A model generated the notes under the pieces. The model made no database searches, was not told the origin of the DNA, and saw only the letters and a program-made list of their open reading frames with translations. A DNA stretch of 18,096 nt from JAPLJQ01 sp037143735 (GTDB lineage: Bacteria > Desulfobacterota > Syntrophia > Syntrophales > UBA2185), in the NCBI GenBank assembly GCA_037143735.1, contig JBAWYD010000048.1, positions 1 to 18,096 of the forward strand, read 5' to 3'. Each line of letters starts with the position of its first letter. Within the stretch, counting starts at the first letter, position 1. Below are positions 7,650-15,833 of this stretch, piece after piece. The position numbers and the translations under genes were made by a program.

Positions 7650-8072
7650 CTATTTCTTCTTATCGGCCCACCAGAAATCATTATTTTCCACAGGGTCCCA
7701 GGCTCTTAATTCATCTCCTGTTTGTATAAGCGGTGCGAGATTCATCTCATCACTTTCATGAATGAGACGATCGGTTGTCATGATGACGCCGACAAAGAAA
7801 CCATGTTTCTTTATGGCCTCGATACTATAGGCAGAGCATGATGGATACATGGGACAACGGTCCCCGATAACGGGAGAAATGTAGTGCTGATAAAATCTCA
7901 CACCCTCGATCGCTAAGGAACGTGAGAGAGAGGTTGATTCCCGACGTTCTTCCGCTTTATTCCCCATATAGTCATCCCAGGCCTCAAACGGTTTATCTTC
8001 CGCAGCATGGATTGGACATGCGAACATGAGAAACGACAGGATCAAGATTTGCCACATAAGATTATCAGACAC
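7650..8072 (-). CDS. YidD-family protein with N-terminal signal sequence
   Basis: YidD (DUF37) proteins are small factors linked to membrane protein insertion, usually about 70-90 residues. Here the core spans about residues 51-105 with RFYQHYISPVIGDRCPMYPS and CSAYSIEAIKKHG, including the typical cysteines at 73 and 79. The product is 140 residues, longer at both ends: residues 6-23 form a hydrophobic signal sequence ending IHA before AEDK, and the C-terminus carries the segment DPVENNDFWW. Cys19 is not in a good lipobox. If cleaved, the protein is periplasmic, unlike cytoplasmic E. coli YidD. A GTG at 8072 or ATG at 8057 could be the start; the GTG has a weak purine-rich site. It follows the mini-ferritin gene by 94 bp. 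Not beside rpmH-rnpA-yidC, so a housekeeping YidD role is doubtful. Confidence 0.85.
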   Translation of the reverse strand: MSDNLMWQILILSFLMFACPIHAAEDKPFEAWDDYMGNKAEERRESTSLSRSLAIEGVRFYQHYISPVIGDRCPMYPSCSAYSIEAIKKHGFFVGVIMTTDRLIHESDEMNLAPLIQTGDELRAWDPVENNDFWWADKKK

Positions 8073-8166
8073 GAGATTTTATTCTTTCTTTTCTGGTCCA
8101 TGTACATTCGTTTTATCCGTTTGTGGCTGCTTTTAAAGAATGCGGCGCAGAAAGCAAAGCCTGGCG

Positions 8167-8358
8167 TTAGCGGAAAAGATCGACAACTGCATCTACTTTC
8201 GCTTGGTGCATTCTTTCTTCATGAACCAGTTGCGCAAAGATGTTCCGGTATTCCGGGTGCGTTATCTGATCGTATAGATACTGGTATGTCTCCTCCATCT
8301 TTCTTTCGATGTCGAGGATCTGATTGTAATAACTTGTGAAATCCTGTTTAGTAAACAT
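8167..8358 (-). CDS. 63-residue two-helix ferritin-like protein
   Basis: The protein is a helical hairpin: helix 1 about residues 8-32 and helix 2 about 36-60, joined at THPEY. Helix 1 has Glu18 with Glu22-Glu23, and helix 2 has an ExxH motif, Glu48-Arg-Met-His51. The E18/E48/H51 spacing (30 and 3) equals that of the iron ligands E32/E62/H65 reported for Rhodospirillum rubrum encapsulated ferritin, as I recall it; bacterioferritin and rubrerythrin have about 33. Two copies would be needed to build a four-helix di-iron site. A GGAGGA ribosome binding site sits eight bases before the ATG, and the start overlaps the end of the previous gene by 11 bases. No encapsulin gene or targeting tail is visible. 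Iron binding is inferred. Confidence 0.7.
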   Translation of the reverse strand: MFTKQDFTSYYNQILDIERKMEETYQYLYDQITHPEYRNIFAQLVHEERMHQAKVDAVVDLFR

Positions 8359-8584
8359 CGATGTCTTCCTCCAGAATCCGATTTACCAGCAACTGAAGCA
8401 GTTCCTTGTGCGTCGTATTTATAGCAATCAGAAATTCAATTGTATCTTTGATCTTTGCGATGTCCGACTCAGGCAGACCGGATCGAAGCACAATAGCAGA
8501 AAGATGCTTCAGGTAAACGGTATTCGCAGTTTCCTCCGTCTTGATGGCTTCCTGACAGTGTCTCAGTAATTGTTCCTTCTTCAT
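8348..8584 (-). CDS. 78-residue two-helix ferritin/rubrerythrin-like protein
   Basis: Small all-helical protein: helix 1 about residues 4-33 with Glu17-Glu18 followed by TVYLKHLSAIV, a turn at SGLPESD, and helix 2 about 40-72 with Glu50 and His59 in NTTHKELLQLL. The pattern resembles short ferritin-like or rubrerythrin-type helical hairpins common in anaerobes, but no ExxH pair is present, so metal binding is less certain than in its neighbour. I placed the start at ATG 8584 because it overlaps the stop of the GH26-like gene as ATGA and has AGAGGT upstream; the frame extends further 5' but inside that gene. It overlaps the 63-residue gene by 11 bases, so the two are probably made together and may form a mixed bundle. 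Confidence 0.7.
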   Translation of the reverse strand: MKKEQLLRHCQEAIKTEETANTVYLKHLSAIVLRSGLPESDIAKIKDTIEFLIAINTTHKELLQLLVNRILEEDIDVY

Positions 8585-9627
8585 TTCACGTAACCTCTCA
8601 ACCACTCCTGGGAAGTAAAAATGTCCCTGCGAATGATTTTCGCATCGTCGCTGTTGCTTCCACTCTGGATACGCCAATCCGCATCCTTCAAAACCTGAAA
8701 CCAGACGATACCCCGAATCTGCCACTTCTTCAGGGTTTCGAATGCTTCCTTGATCCAGCGCGTTTTGTCTCCACCCTGCGTGACTGACGCCGTTTCAAAA
8801 ATAATGACCGGCTTATGAGGCGCCAATGTGCGCAGCTCTCCATAAACCGATTTGAATATTTCTTCAAAAGACTGCCAGCGGCTGTTCCAGCCGTGTTTTT
8901 CTTTTGTCTGGCTGATTCCCCAGTTATATCCATCCATTCCCATGATATCCGTGTATGCATCTCCCGGATAGTAATTTGCTACCCGGTTCCATGACGCCCT
9001 CGGATCATAGGACACATTCGGCACGGACTCGGCATTGGGGCAGAACACCCACAGAACGTTTTTCACCCCGGCCTTGCGGAACAGGTTCACCACATGCCGG
9101 AACAACCTTTTATAGATTTCCGGACTGTCAGGCCCGTATGACGTTTTCTCCGTTCCCCAATGGTAACGGTCGATATTCATTTCGTGGGCGAAGCGGATCA
9201 TGAAAGGCCTTTCCCATAACCGGGCCCGTCTGGCAAACTCCAGGATATATGAATCATAACTTCCACTGACGATTGCTTCATAGGGCGCCATGTCCTCCTG
9301 ACCATTCACATAGTACATCGGTTCCCACGTCAGGCAGGGAATGGCCCCTGTATTCCAGATGGCATCCAATGTTTCTTCCGGGAAATTTGCAGACCCCTTA
9401 TCAGCCGGCGCAGGCCATTGCAAAAAAAAGACGACAAGATGGGAAGGCAGTCCTGTTTCTTTCTCGATCTGCCTTAATCGCTCCTCCGTCAGTGGATATC
9501 CGTCCAAGGCAACCCCCCAGAAAGGAGGGCTGAAATGACCATCCCGGGGTGTTGCATAAGCGGCGCATCCTGAGGCAGCGAGAAGGAGCAAAATGCTTAA
9601 ACCTGTGCACATATTTTTTAATATCAT
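8581..9627 (-). CDS. GH26-like glycoside hydrolase, outer-membrane lipoprotein
   Basis: Predicted endo-acting beta-glycanase of the GH26 type within clan GH-A. Residues 1-20 are a lipoprotein signal with lipobox LAASGC and acylated Cys21; no aspartate at +2, so the outer membrane is its likely home. The TIM-barrel signatures are FAHEMN with the candidate acid/base Glu149 and IIFETAS with the candidate nucleophile Glu278, in the order expected for GH26. WEPMYY and GMDGYNWG are further conserved barrel-strand segments. The start overlaps the glycosyltransferase stop as ATGA, with AAGGAAAG as ribosome binding site. In the operon it holds the place of BcsZ or PgaB: a hydrolase that trims or releases the polymer made by the synthase. 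GH26 members cut beta-mannan or mixed-linkage glucans; the substrate here is not known. Confidence 0.85.
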   Translation of the reverse strand: MILKNMCTGLSILLLLAASGCAAYATPRDGHFSPPFWGVALDGYPLTEERLRQIEKETGLPSHLVVFFLQWPAPADKGSANFPEETLDAIWNTGAIPCLTWEPMYYVNGQEDMAPYEAIVSGSYDSYILEFARRARLWERPFMIRFAHEMNIDRYHWGTEKTSYGPDSPEIYKRLFRHVVNLFRKAGVKNVLWVFCPNAESVPNVSYDPRASWNRVANYYPGDAYTDIMGMDGYNWGISQTKEKHGWNSRWQSFEEIFKSVYGELRTLAPHKPVIIFETASVTQGGDKTRWIKEAFETLKKWQIRGIVWFQVLKDADWRIQSGSNSDDAKIIRRDIFTSQEWLRGYVK

Positions 9628-11315
9628 ACCATAATCTTTCCTTCAGGATCGTTAAAATAAAAAACGGAGGATAAAATCATAAAATGATAGAGACACCAGA
9701 CCATATTGACCATAAGGGCTGCAATGGGTTCCCGCTCATAGATAAGCCGATTGATTCCCCAGACAACGGCGGAAAAGCTTAAGACGGCGAGCACAAGCTG
9801 CGCCCACAGGTCTTTCAGGGGCAGTGCGGCACTGCCTCCTTTTGGCGTAACAACAAAGCGTCCCCTGTATCCGAAAAGGGCAAAAAACGACGCCTTGATA
9901 TAAACTGGAAAGGTAATGGCCATCAAAAGCTGGCCCTTTACTATATCCCTGACTCGATACTGGCGTTGACGCAATGTCTGGAAAAAGGTGTAAATCGTGA
10001 TGACAAGGTAAGGCAAAAAAAAGATGACATAGATCTCCGGCCTGGCAAAGTACTTTGGCACACTGAAAAAGAGGAATAGAATCGGACACATCACAAGAAT
10101 TAAAAATACGAGGCCGATGAAATAATGGGTGCTTGAGAGGAAATATTCCCACCATTTGATAAAAGGCAGCTTACGGGGATTTCTGATGAAGTAAGCGAGG
10201 ACCTGCCGCAGGAGCCCCACGGTTCCAAGAGCCCACCTGAACTGTTGTTTGAAATAACCGCCCAGATCCTCCGGTCCCATGCCGAAGGCGAGAACTTCGC
10301 TGTGATAGGCGGATTTCCAGCCGTTCATGTGAAACTTCAGGGATGTCGCAAAATCTTCCGTCACCGACGATTCATCAAATCCCCCCACATCCATCAACGC
10401 CTCACGCCTGAAAATGACATTGGTGCCGCAACAAAACATGGCATCCTCAATGCTTTTCCCCTCACAGATATACTCGTAAAATACGGCCTGCTGCAGACCC
10501 GCCGCATTGGCGACACGATTCTGTTCAAAATTGGTGTAATACTGGGGAGTCTGAATGAATGCGAGTTTCGGATCCGCTTCCATTTTCGCAACGAGTGGCT
10601 CGACAAAGCCCGGGAAAGGGTTCTGATCCGCATCAAAAACAATGATATATTTTTCCGTATCTTTTTTCTTCTCACCGCTGAAAGGGTAAAATTCAAAACC
10701 CTCTTTTTGTCGTCCCTCAAGAAAATCAAGAAAGTCATTCACCATACCTGCCTTCGCTCCCCGCCATTTGCGCCGGAACAGATCGACGCCGATCCGCCGG
10801 CAGAGGTCATCAATCGACTGTCGGTATGATTTCATTGATTCGGAATCATCCGCCGGCAGGTCATAGCGGGTGTCGTCAAGGAAATAGATTCTTTTATTGT
10901 GGTACTTGAGGTTGTAAAAACTCAACAAGGTATCTTCGATTACATGTAACGGTTCCTTGAAAGAAGAAACAATAATAGCTACCGGCGGATAAACTGTCAG
11001 TGGCGGGGCCGGTTCCCGTGATTTCCTCAGCATATCTCGATGGACGGTGACATGGTAAATCTCCAGAAAATATCCGATGCCATGGATAAAAATGAAGGCT
11101 TCCGCAAAAAGAAGCAACCAAGCCACGACGATTTCATACCACAGATAATCCGAGAAGATGATGATCAGAGTTCTGACCATCAGGTACATTGTCGCGAGAA
11201 TAATTGCGAGAATGGGGAAAATGGCTCCGAAGGCAATCTTTGCTTTTCTGTCCTGTTTGCTTTTTTGCATGGTCTCAAAACTGATATTTGATGTTTCCGA
11301 ATAACCCGTCGGCAT
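9624..11315 (-). CDS. BcsA-like processive family 2 glycosyltransferase without PilZ domain
   Basis: Inner-membrane synthase that polymerises a sugar nucleotide and passes the chain through its own channel. Two N-terminal membrane helices (about 27-55 and 60-86) precede a GT-A domain with the D,D,D,QxxRW set: DDTR at 147-150, DAD at 228-230, TED at 319-321 and QQFRW at 357-361. Five or six further helices follow (about 390-550). FVVTPK at 487-492 matches the FxVTxK gating loop of cellulose synthase BcsA. The protein ends at 563 shortly after the last helix, leaving no room for a PilZ domain, so direct c-di-GMP activation as in BcsA is unlikely. The ATG at 11315 overlaps the barrel gene by 41 bases; ATG 11270, four bases after that gene's stop, is an alternative. 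The polymer is not predicted. Confidence 0.92.
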   Translation of the reverse strand: MPTGYSETSNISFETMQKSKQDRKAKIAFGAIFPILAIILATMYLMVRTLIIIFSDYLWYEIVVAWLLLFAEAFIFIHGIGYFLEIYHVTVHRDMLRKSREPAPPLTVYPPVAIIVSSFKEPLHVIEDTLLSFYNLKYHNKRIYFLDDTRYDLPADDSESMKSYRQSIDDLCRRIGVDLFRRKWRGAKAGMVNDFLDFLEGRQKEGFEFYPFSGEKKKDTEKYIIVFDADQNPFPGFVEPLVAKMEADPKLAFIQTPQYYTNFEQNRVANAAGLQQAVFYEYICEGKSIEDAMFCCGTNVIFRREALMDVGGFDESSVTEDFATSLKFHMNGWKSAYHSEVLAFGMGPEDLGGYFKQQFRWALGTVGLLRQVLAYFIRNPRKLPFIKWWEYFLSSTHYFIGLVFLILVMCPILFLFFSVPKYFARPEIYVIFFLPYLVITIYTFFQTLRQRQYRVRDIVKGQLLMAITFPVYIKASFFALFGYRGRFVVTPKGGSAALPLKDLWAQLVLAVLSFSAVVWGINRLIYEREPIAALMVNMVWCLYHFMILSSVFYFNDPEGKIMV

Positions 11316-14300
11316 CCCATTCCCGGGAACGATGGATGGTTCCTTTTATACCGACGCTCCAGTGATCATAAAATTCATAATGCCATTCACCTTCCAGCCG
11401 AACCGCAGCATTGCTGCTTGAATCGGTACCGAACGATAAGCGTAGATCATAGAAATGAAGTTCGCTTCCGCAAAAGAAGAATTTGGACAGATCATGATAC
11501 CACTCCAGTGTGATGCCGCCTCCAATGTAATTCTTAGGTGTCCAGTATGGATGGGTGATATCGGTGAGGTTTCCCGATGTATCGTATTTTGATATATTTT
11601 CCTGACGCGTGTCTCGGTAGTCTCCGGAAAGGATCACCTTAAAGATCCGGGGATGATCCGTAAAGGCATAGGCGGCGGAAAGGGAATGGTACTGACCGCT
11701 GTTGCTGTCATTGTAGTCCAGATAACGTAAAGCACCGCTGATTTCCAGTTGCCGGCTGACAGGGGAAGAAAAAGAAACCCACGCTGTGTCTGCCTGAAGC
11801 CCCTGCTTTAATCCAAAATAGTTGTAGAGCTCGTCCGTCCGGTCAAATCCTGCCCCAAGGACTACATCGTCACGAACATTGAACCAGACATGTCCGAATC
11901 CTGAATCTTTGCTTTTAAAACTGCTGTCACTGTATTCCTTGTGGGTCCACGCCGCTTCGCCTTTCACATGCGGGCTTAATACCCCTTTAAATTGAATGGT
12001 ATAGCCGTTGGCATCATAGGATTTGCCCGTGAAGTCGGGATTTTCGATCCAGTGATGACCGATGATCCCCAGATGATAACGGCACCAGACAGGAATATCA
12101 AGGAGAAGATCCGACCGGTTGCGCTTGATTCTTGCCAAATCCCCTCTGCCCTCTTCTTTCCAATACGAGTGACTCAACTCAAGAGAAGGATTTTTTCTTA
12201 TTTCCTGCCTGTGATGGGCCTGTTTTGCCAGGCCGTGAAGGGGATCAACATGGAGGAGTTTTTTATATGTCTTTGCCTCCCGGTCACAGAGTCCCAGGCT
12301 ACACTCAACCTGGGCATAGTCAAAGATCGCTTCTTCATTTCCGGGATTAAACTGCACCAGTTCTTCATAAACGCCCATGGCGCGGGTGAAACGCTTGTTC
12401 CAGACGAGCGCTTTGGCCTGTTTCTCCAGATAAGCGGCTTTCTGTATCCGGTAGGTCGAAAGCAACTCGACCTGTTTGGATTGAATCTTTTTACGCAATT
12501 TTGGAGACAGGCTTTTGGAGTACGACTTAAAGTCCTGATCGAAGGCCTCATATCCTTCGTAAACAGACCCCTTCTCTACCTTTTCTCTCAGTCGTTTGTA
12601 TGAACGTATGAAATCCTTGTCCTTGACCTTCATTGCCAAGGTGGCAAGGCCCGTGACCAGCTCCCCGTCTACCGTCGGCGAGAGAAGCTCCCCATAACTG
12701 CACATGGCTTCGTCAATCAGTTTTCCCCATACAGCCACTCTGGCTTTCTCCCTGAGAACAACAGGATCGACTGGATTGATCCGGTGAATCTTCTCATAGA
12801 GTTCGATGGATTCCTGATACCTTTTGGACCACCCAAGGACGCGGGCTTGGCCGATCAATATCTTTGACACTTCCGGGAATTCCCCTGCCAGTTCCCTGTA
12901 AAGGCTGACGGAAGCGTCATACTGATGATCAATGGCAAGCATCTCCGCGAGTCCGATTCGGGCAGGAAAATACTGAGAATCCTCTGAAAGTGCCGCCCGA
13001 TAGCATTTCAGGGCAATATCATTGAGCCCTTTCGTCGCATACAATCGAGCCCAGGTTTCCAGCTTCCGTGGTTTTCCTTCCGCAGAACGCAGAATCTCTT
13101 TCACAAAATCATCGTCCTTCACCCGTTCATGACCGGCCAGATGGAACTGGGCCTCGACATTTTCAGGTTCGGCCTGATAGACCTTTTCAAAAGACGACGT
13201 TGCTTTTTCCGGTAACTCCTGTTTGAGATATGCCTTCCCCATTCCAGAGAGACCAATTAACCGGTAAGACGGATCGGTCGTAAGGAACTGATAGGCTTCA
13301 AGGGACTCTTTATGTTTACCTGCAGCATAGAGGGCATCGGCCCTGACGAGATGCCCTGATTTCCCCCCCTGATTGCCAGAAAGGAATCGGTCCACGAATG
13401 ACAATGCTGCATCAAAATCTTTTTCCGAAATCTTCAGTTTCGCAAGTTCCAAAAGAACCTTATCTGTTGCCTGATCGTTCAAAAGCAGTCTTTGATAGAG
13501 TCCTTCCGCTTCTTCATAACGCTCCGAACTGAGAAGGACGAGGGCAAGGCGAAGCATCACTTCAACATCATCCGGCTGCGCCTTGAGATGGTTGCGATAC
13601 ACCTTCTCCGCACCATGGAAATCGCCCCACATCATCATCTGGTCAGCATACCTGAGCAGAATTTTTTTGTCATTTTTTGACAGGTCAAGCGATTTTAGAT
13701 AAAGATCCCGGCATTTTTTCGCATGACCCAGATAGGCTTCAATATCGGCCACCGCAAGCAAAAATTCGACGTCCTTCGGATGGTGTTTTGCCTGCATCGC
13801 CTCAAGTAGCAGGAGGGCTCTTTTGGGCTCTTGTCTTCGGACGAATACCCTTCCTAATTCAATCACAATTTCCCGGTCATCTGGAAATCTCGCATAAAGT
13901 TTCTCCAGCCTGGATAGAGCCTCCTGATCGTGCCCTGCCCAGCTCAGCGCGAGGGCAAGCTTCTTCTCTACCATATCCGAAAGGGGGTTTAGCGCCAGTG
14001 CCTTCCGGTAATTTTCGATGGCGTATGACAGTTGTGCAACATACAGATACGTGTCGCCAAGTTCGGCATAGACTTCAAGCCCTGCTTTGTCCATTCTGCG
14101 GATGGCTTCCTGATATGCAGCAATAGCTTTATCATACTGTTTGCTCCAGCTATAGGCACGGGCCAGTTCAAGGAAAACGTCGGCATTTGCGCTCTTGTTC
14201 CGGCCCAGTTCATCGAATATGAAAGCTGCCTTCTCGAGATTCTGTGTCCAGAGATAGATTCTTCCGACAGCCAATTTCACCCGAACATTTTCCGGCTGCT

Positions 14301-14667
14301 GTAAAAGAACGGTATTGAACTCCTGCAGGGCATCCCGATATTTTTTCTGACGCACGTACACTTCGGCCAGTTCATAACGAACGTCCGTTTGCAAAGGTCG
14401 ATTTCTTAAAAAAATCCCATATTCCCTGACAGACTCTTCCAGAAGACTGTCATCGTAAGAAAGAACACGGGCAAGGGCAAGCCGGGCATCATCATCCGAT
14501 ATCCTGTCTGCTGCGGGAACGATACCGGTTTCAATGGGTACACGCGCCGTTATTCCGGCCGTAACGGTTCGTTTTGGCGCCTTTTTCGTTGCAGATACGC
14601 CATCAGCAACTGTCCCGAAGGCAAGCATAAAACCAGAAACAAGTATCCAGAATTTCCGATTCGACAT
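11275..14667 (-). CDS. Large TPR protein with C-terminal outer-membrane beta-barrel, polysaccharide exporter (BcsC/PgaA-like)
   Basis: Predicted outer-membrane exporter of 1130 residues. Residues 1-26 are a signal peptide ending VSA. Residues about 50-820 are many TPR units, several carrying a tryptophan in a LSWxxxYDEAI-type helix (for example ARAYSWSKQYDKAI and ARVLGWSKRYQESI). The last about 300 residues switch to alternating polar/aromatic beta strands with short turns and end IKYQF; a terminal phenylalanine is the usual BAM recognition signal. This domain order, periplasmic TPRs then barrel, is that of BcsC and PgaA, which guide and export cellulose or PNAG. Its ATG directly abuts the previous gene's TAG (TAGATG), and its end overlaps or nearly touches the synthase gene. 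Role from architecture and context; the exact barrel strand number is not determined. Confidence 0.85.
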   Translation of the reverse strand: MSNRKFWILVSGFMLAFGTVADGVSATKKAPKRTVTAGITARVPIETGIVPAADRISDDDARLALARVLSYDDSLLEESVREYGIFLRNRPLQTDVRYELAEVYVRQKKYRDALQEFNTVLLQQPENVRVKLAVGRIYLWTQNLEKAAFIFDELGRNKSANADVFLELARAYSWSKQYDKAIAAYQEAIRRMDKAGLEVYAELGDTYLYVAQLSYAIENYRKALALNPLSDMVEKKLALALSWAGHDQEALSRLEKLYARFPDDREIVIELGRVFVRRQEPKRALLLLEAMQAKHHPKDVEFLLAVADIEAYLGHAKKCRDLYLKSLDLSKNDKKILLRYADQMMMWGDFHGAEKVYRNHLKAQPDDVEVMLRLALVLLSSERYEEAEGLYQRLLLNDQATDKVLLELAKLKISEKDFDAALSFVDRFLSGNQGGKSGHLVRADALYAAGKHKESLEAYQFLTTDPSYRLIGLSGMGKAYLKQELPEKATSSFEKVYQAEPENVEAQFHLAGHERVKDDDFVKEILRSAEGKPRKLETWARLYATKGLNDIALKCYRAALSEDSQYFPARIGLAEMLAIDHQYDASVSLYRELAGEFPEVSKILIGQARVLGWSKRYQESIELYEKIHRINPVDPVVLREKARVAVWGKLIDEAMCSYGELLSPTVDGELVTGLATLAMKVKDKDFIRSYKRLREKVEKGSVYEGYEAFDQDFKSYSKSLSPKLRKKIQSKQVELLSTYRIQKAAYLEKQAKALVWNKRFTRAMGVYEELVQFNPGNEEAIFDYAQVECSLGLCDREAKTYKKLLHVDPLHGLAKQAHHRQEIRKNPSLELSHSYWKEEGRGDLARIKRNRSDLLLDIPVWCRYHLGIIGHHWIENPDFTGKSYDANGYTIQFKGVLSPHVKGEAAWTHKEYSDSSFKSKDSGFGHVWFNVRDDVVLGAGFDRTDELYNYFGLKQGLQADTAWVSFSSPVSRQLEISGALRYLDYNDSNSGQYHSLSAAYAFTDHPRIFKVILSGDYRDTRQENISKYDTSGNLTDITHPYWTPKNYIGGGITLEWYHDLSKFFFCGSELHFYDLRLSFGTDSSSNAAVRLEGEWHYEFYDHWSVGIKGTIHRSREWDADGLFGNIKYQF

Positions 14668-15354
14668 CTATTTCAGCGTGCTCCTCAATTCCCTCGCCGC
14701 ATCCGAATGCCGACCCGCCCAGATCAGGACGAAAGCATACTTTCTTCTTACCTGGGCGTCCGAAGGTTTTACACTCAGAATTTTTTCATACTCAGCGAGG
14801 GAATCATCATATTTCCTTGACCAGCTTAAAGTTTCCGCCAGTTTCAACCGTACTTTCAAATCATCACGATTTTTATCCAGATAAGACCTGTAGAGAGATT
14901 CCGCCAGATCGTATTTTTTTTGGTGCACATAAAGATCGGCCATTAATACCCTTGTTTTATCCGTCATCGCCCTGACGGGAATCGCCTCCAGTTCCTTGAG
15001 GGCATCGCTCATTTTTCCCTGCCAGTACATGACATTGGCCATTTCAATCTTCGCTTCCACCAGAGAGGGCTTTTCTCTGATCAGCTTCTTGTATTCCATC
15101 ACGGATTCATCGTATTTCTTCACATAACTGAGCACTCTGGCCAATTCCCAGCGGGCCAGCCAGTCCGGGATTTCCTCCTTTGATTCCGTCGTCACGATCT
15201 CAGGAGCCTTCACTGCCGGTACCCGTGATTCCTGCTGTGCTGCCGTCGATAGATCTATCTGTCCCGTACCGCATGGAAGAATTCCCATGAGAGAAATCAG
15301 TAAAACGGCCGGTGCGACCATTCGATGAACACTTCTGTCTTTCGGGTTTTTCAT
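14668..15354 (-). CDS. Exported TPR protein of the exopolysaccharide operon
   Basis: A 228-residue TPR protein. Residues 1-30 form a signal sequence (VAPAVLLISLMGILPC); Cys28 is preceded by ILP, a poor lipobox, so soluble periplasmic is more likely than lipidated. A linker rich in Pro, Ala and Glu follows, then about four to five TPR units from residue 65 to the end, including ARVLSYVKKYDESVMEYKKL and AETLSWSRKYDDSLAEYEKI, very similar in style to the repeats of the 1130-residue exporter. The ATG overlaps the preceding TPR gene as ATGA, with AGGAG seven bases upstream. It probably extends the periplasmic scaffold between synthase and exporter, in the manner of AlgK; this is inferred. Confidence 0.8.
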   Translation of the reverse strand: MKNPKDRSVHRMVAPAVLLISLMGILPCGTGQIDLSTAAQQESRVPAVKAPEIVTTESKEEIPDWLARWELARVLSYVKKYDESVMEYKKLIREKPSLVEAKIEMANVMYWQGKMSDALKELEAIPVRAMTDKTRVLMADLYVHQKKYDLAESLYRSYLDKNRDDLKVRLKLAETLSWSRKYDDSLAEYEKILSVKPSDAQVRRKYAFVLIWAGRHSDAARELRSTLK

Positions 15355-15833
15355 ACTGATTCTCCTAACACCTTTTTGTATTCCTCTATGGCTTCATGAA
15401 AGTGACCGCTCCAGACCAGGACCCTTGCCAGCCGAATCCTGGCGATCCGGTTATGTGTATCTCTTTTCAGAATTTCTCGATACAGTCGAACAGCTTCGAC
15501 GAATTGACCGGATATGGAAAAGGCATCAGCCAGGGCAAAAAAAGCCGCAAGATTATCCGGCTGTTCTGTCATCAATTTTTCATAGAGACGCCGGCCTTCA
15601 GCAACATTACCGGATGCAAGGTGAGCCTGCGCCAGGTGAGTGATAATTTCCGGCTTGTCACTTCCCTCTTTTAGGGCATTTTGATAAAGAGGGATTGCTT
15701 CAGAATATTCTTTCCTGGCAAAATGAGATTCAGCCTTTCGAAAAAGGACCCAGTTCTCATTGATGATGTGATAGGCAGCTGTGGTCAGAACAGCCACAAC
15801 AAGGAGAAATAAAAAGAGAAATTGCTTCTTCAT
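15351..15833 (-). CDS. Membrane-anchored TPR protein, first gene of the exopolysaccharide operon
   Basis: A 160-residue protein from ATG 15833; an in-frame TTG at 15845 would add four residues and neither has a strong ribosome binding site. The N-terminus MKKQFLFLFLLVVAVLTTAA is an uncleaved anchor or a signal peptide without an ideal cleavage site. Residues about 25-155 hold three to four TPR units such as AESHFARKEYSEAIPLYQNA and ARVLVWSGHFHEAIEEYKKV, the latter with the tryptophan variant seen through the operon. If anchored, it sits at the periplasmic face of the inner membrane next to the synthase, where it could dock the other TPR proteins. It overlaps the next gene by ATGA. Confidence 0.75.
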   Translation of the reverse strand: MKKQFLFLFLLVVAVLTTAAYHIINENWVLFRKAESHFARKEYSEAIPLYQNALKEGSDKPEIITHLAQAHLASGNVAEGRRLYEKLMTEQPDNLAAFFALADAFSISGQFVEAVRLYREILKRDTHNRIARIRLARVLVWSGHFHEAIEEYKKVLGESV

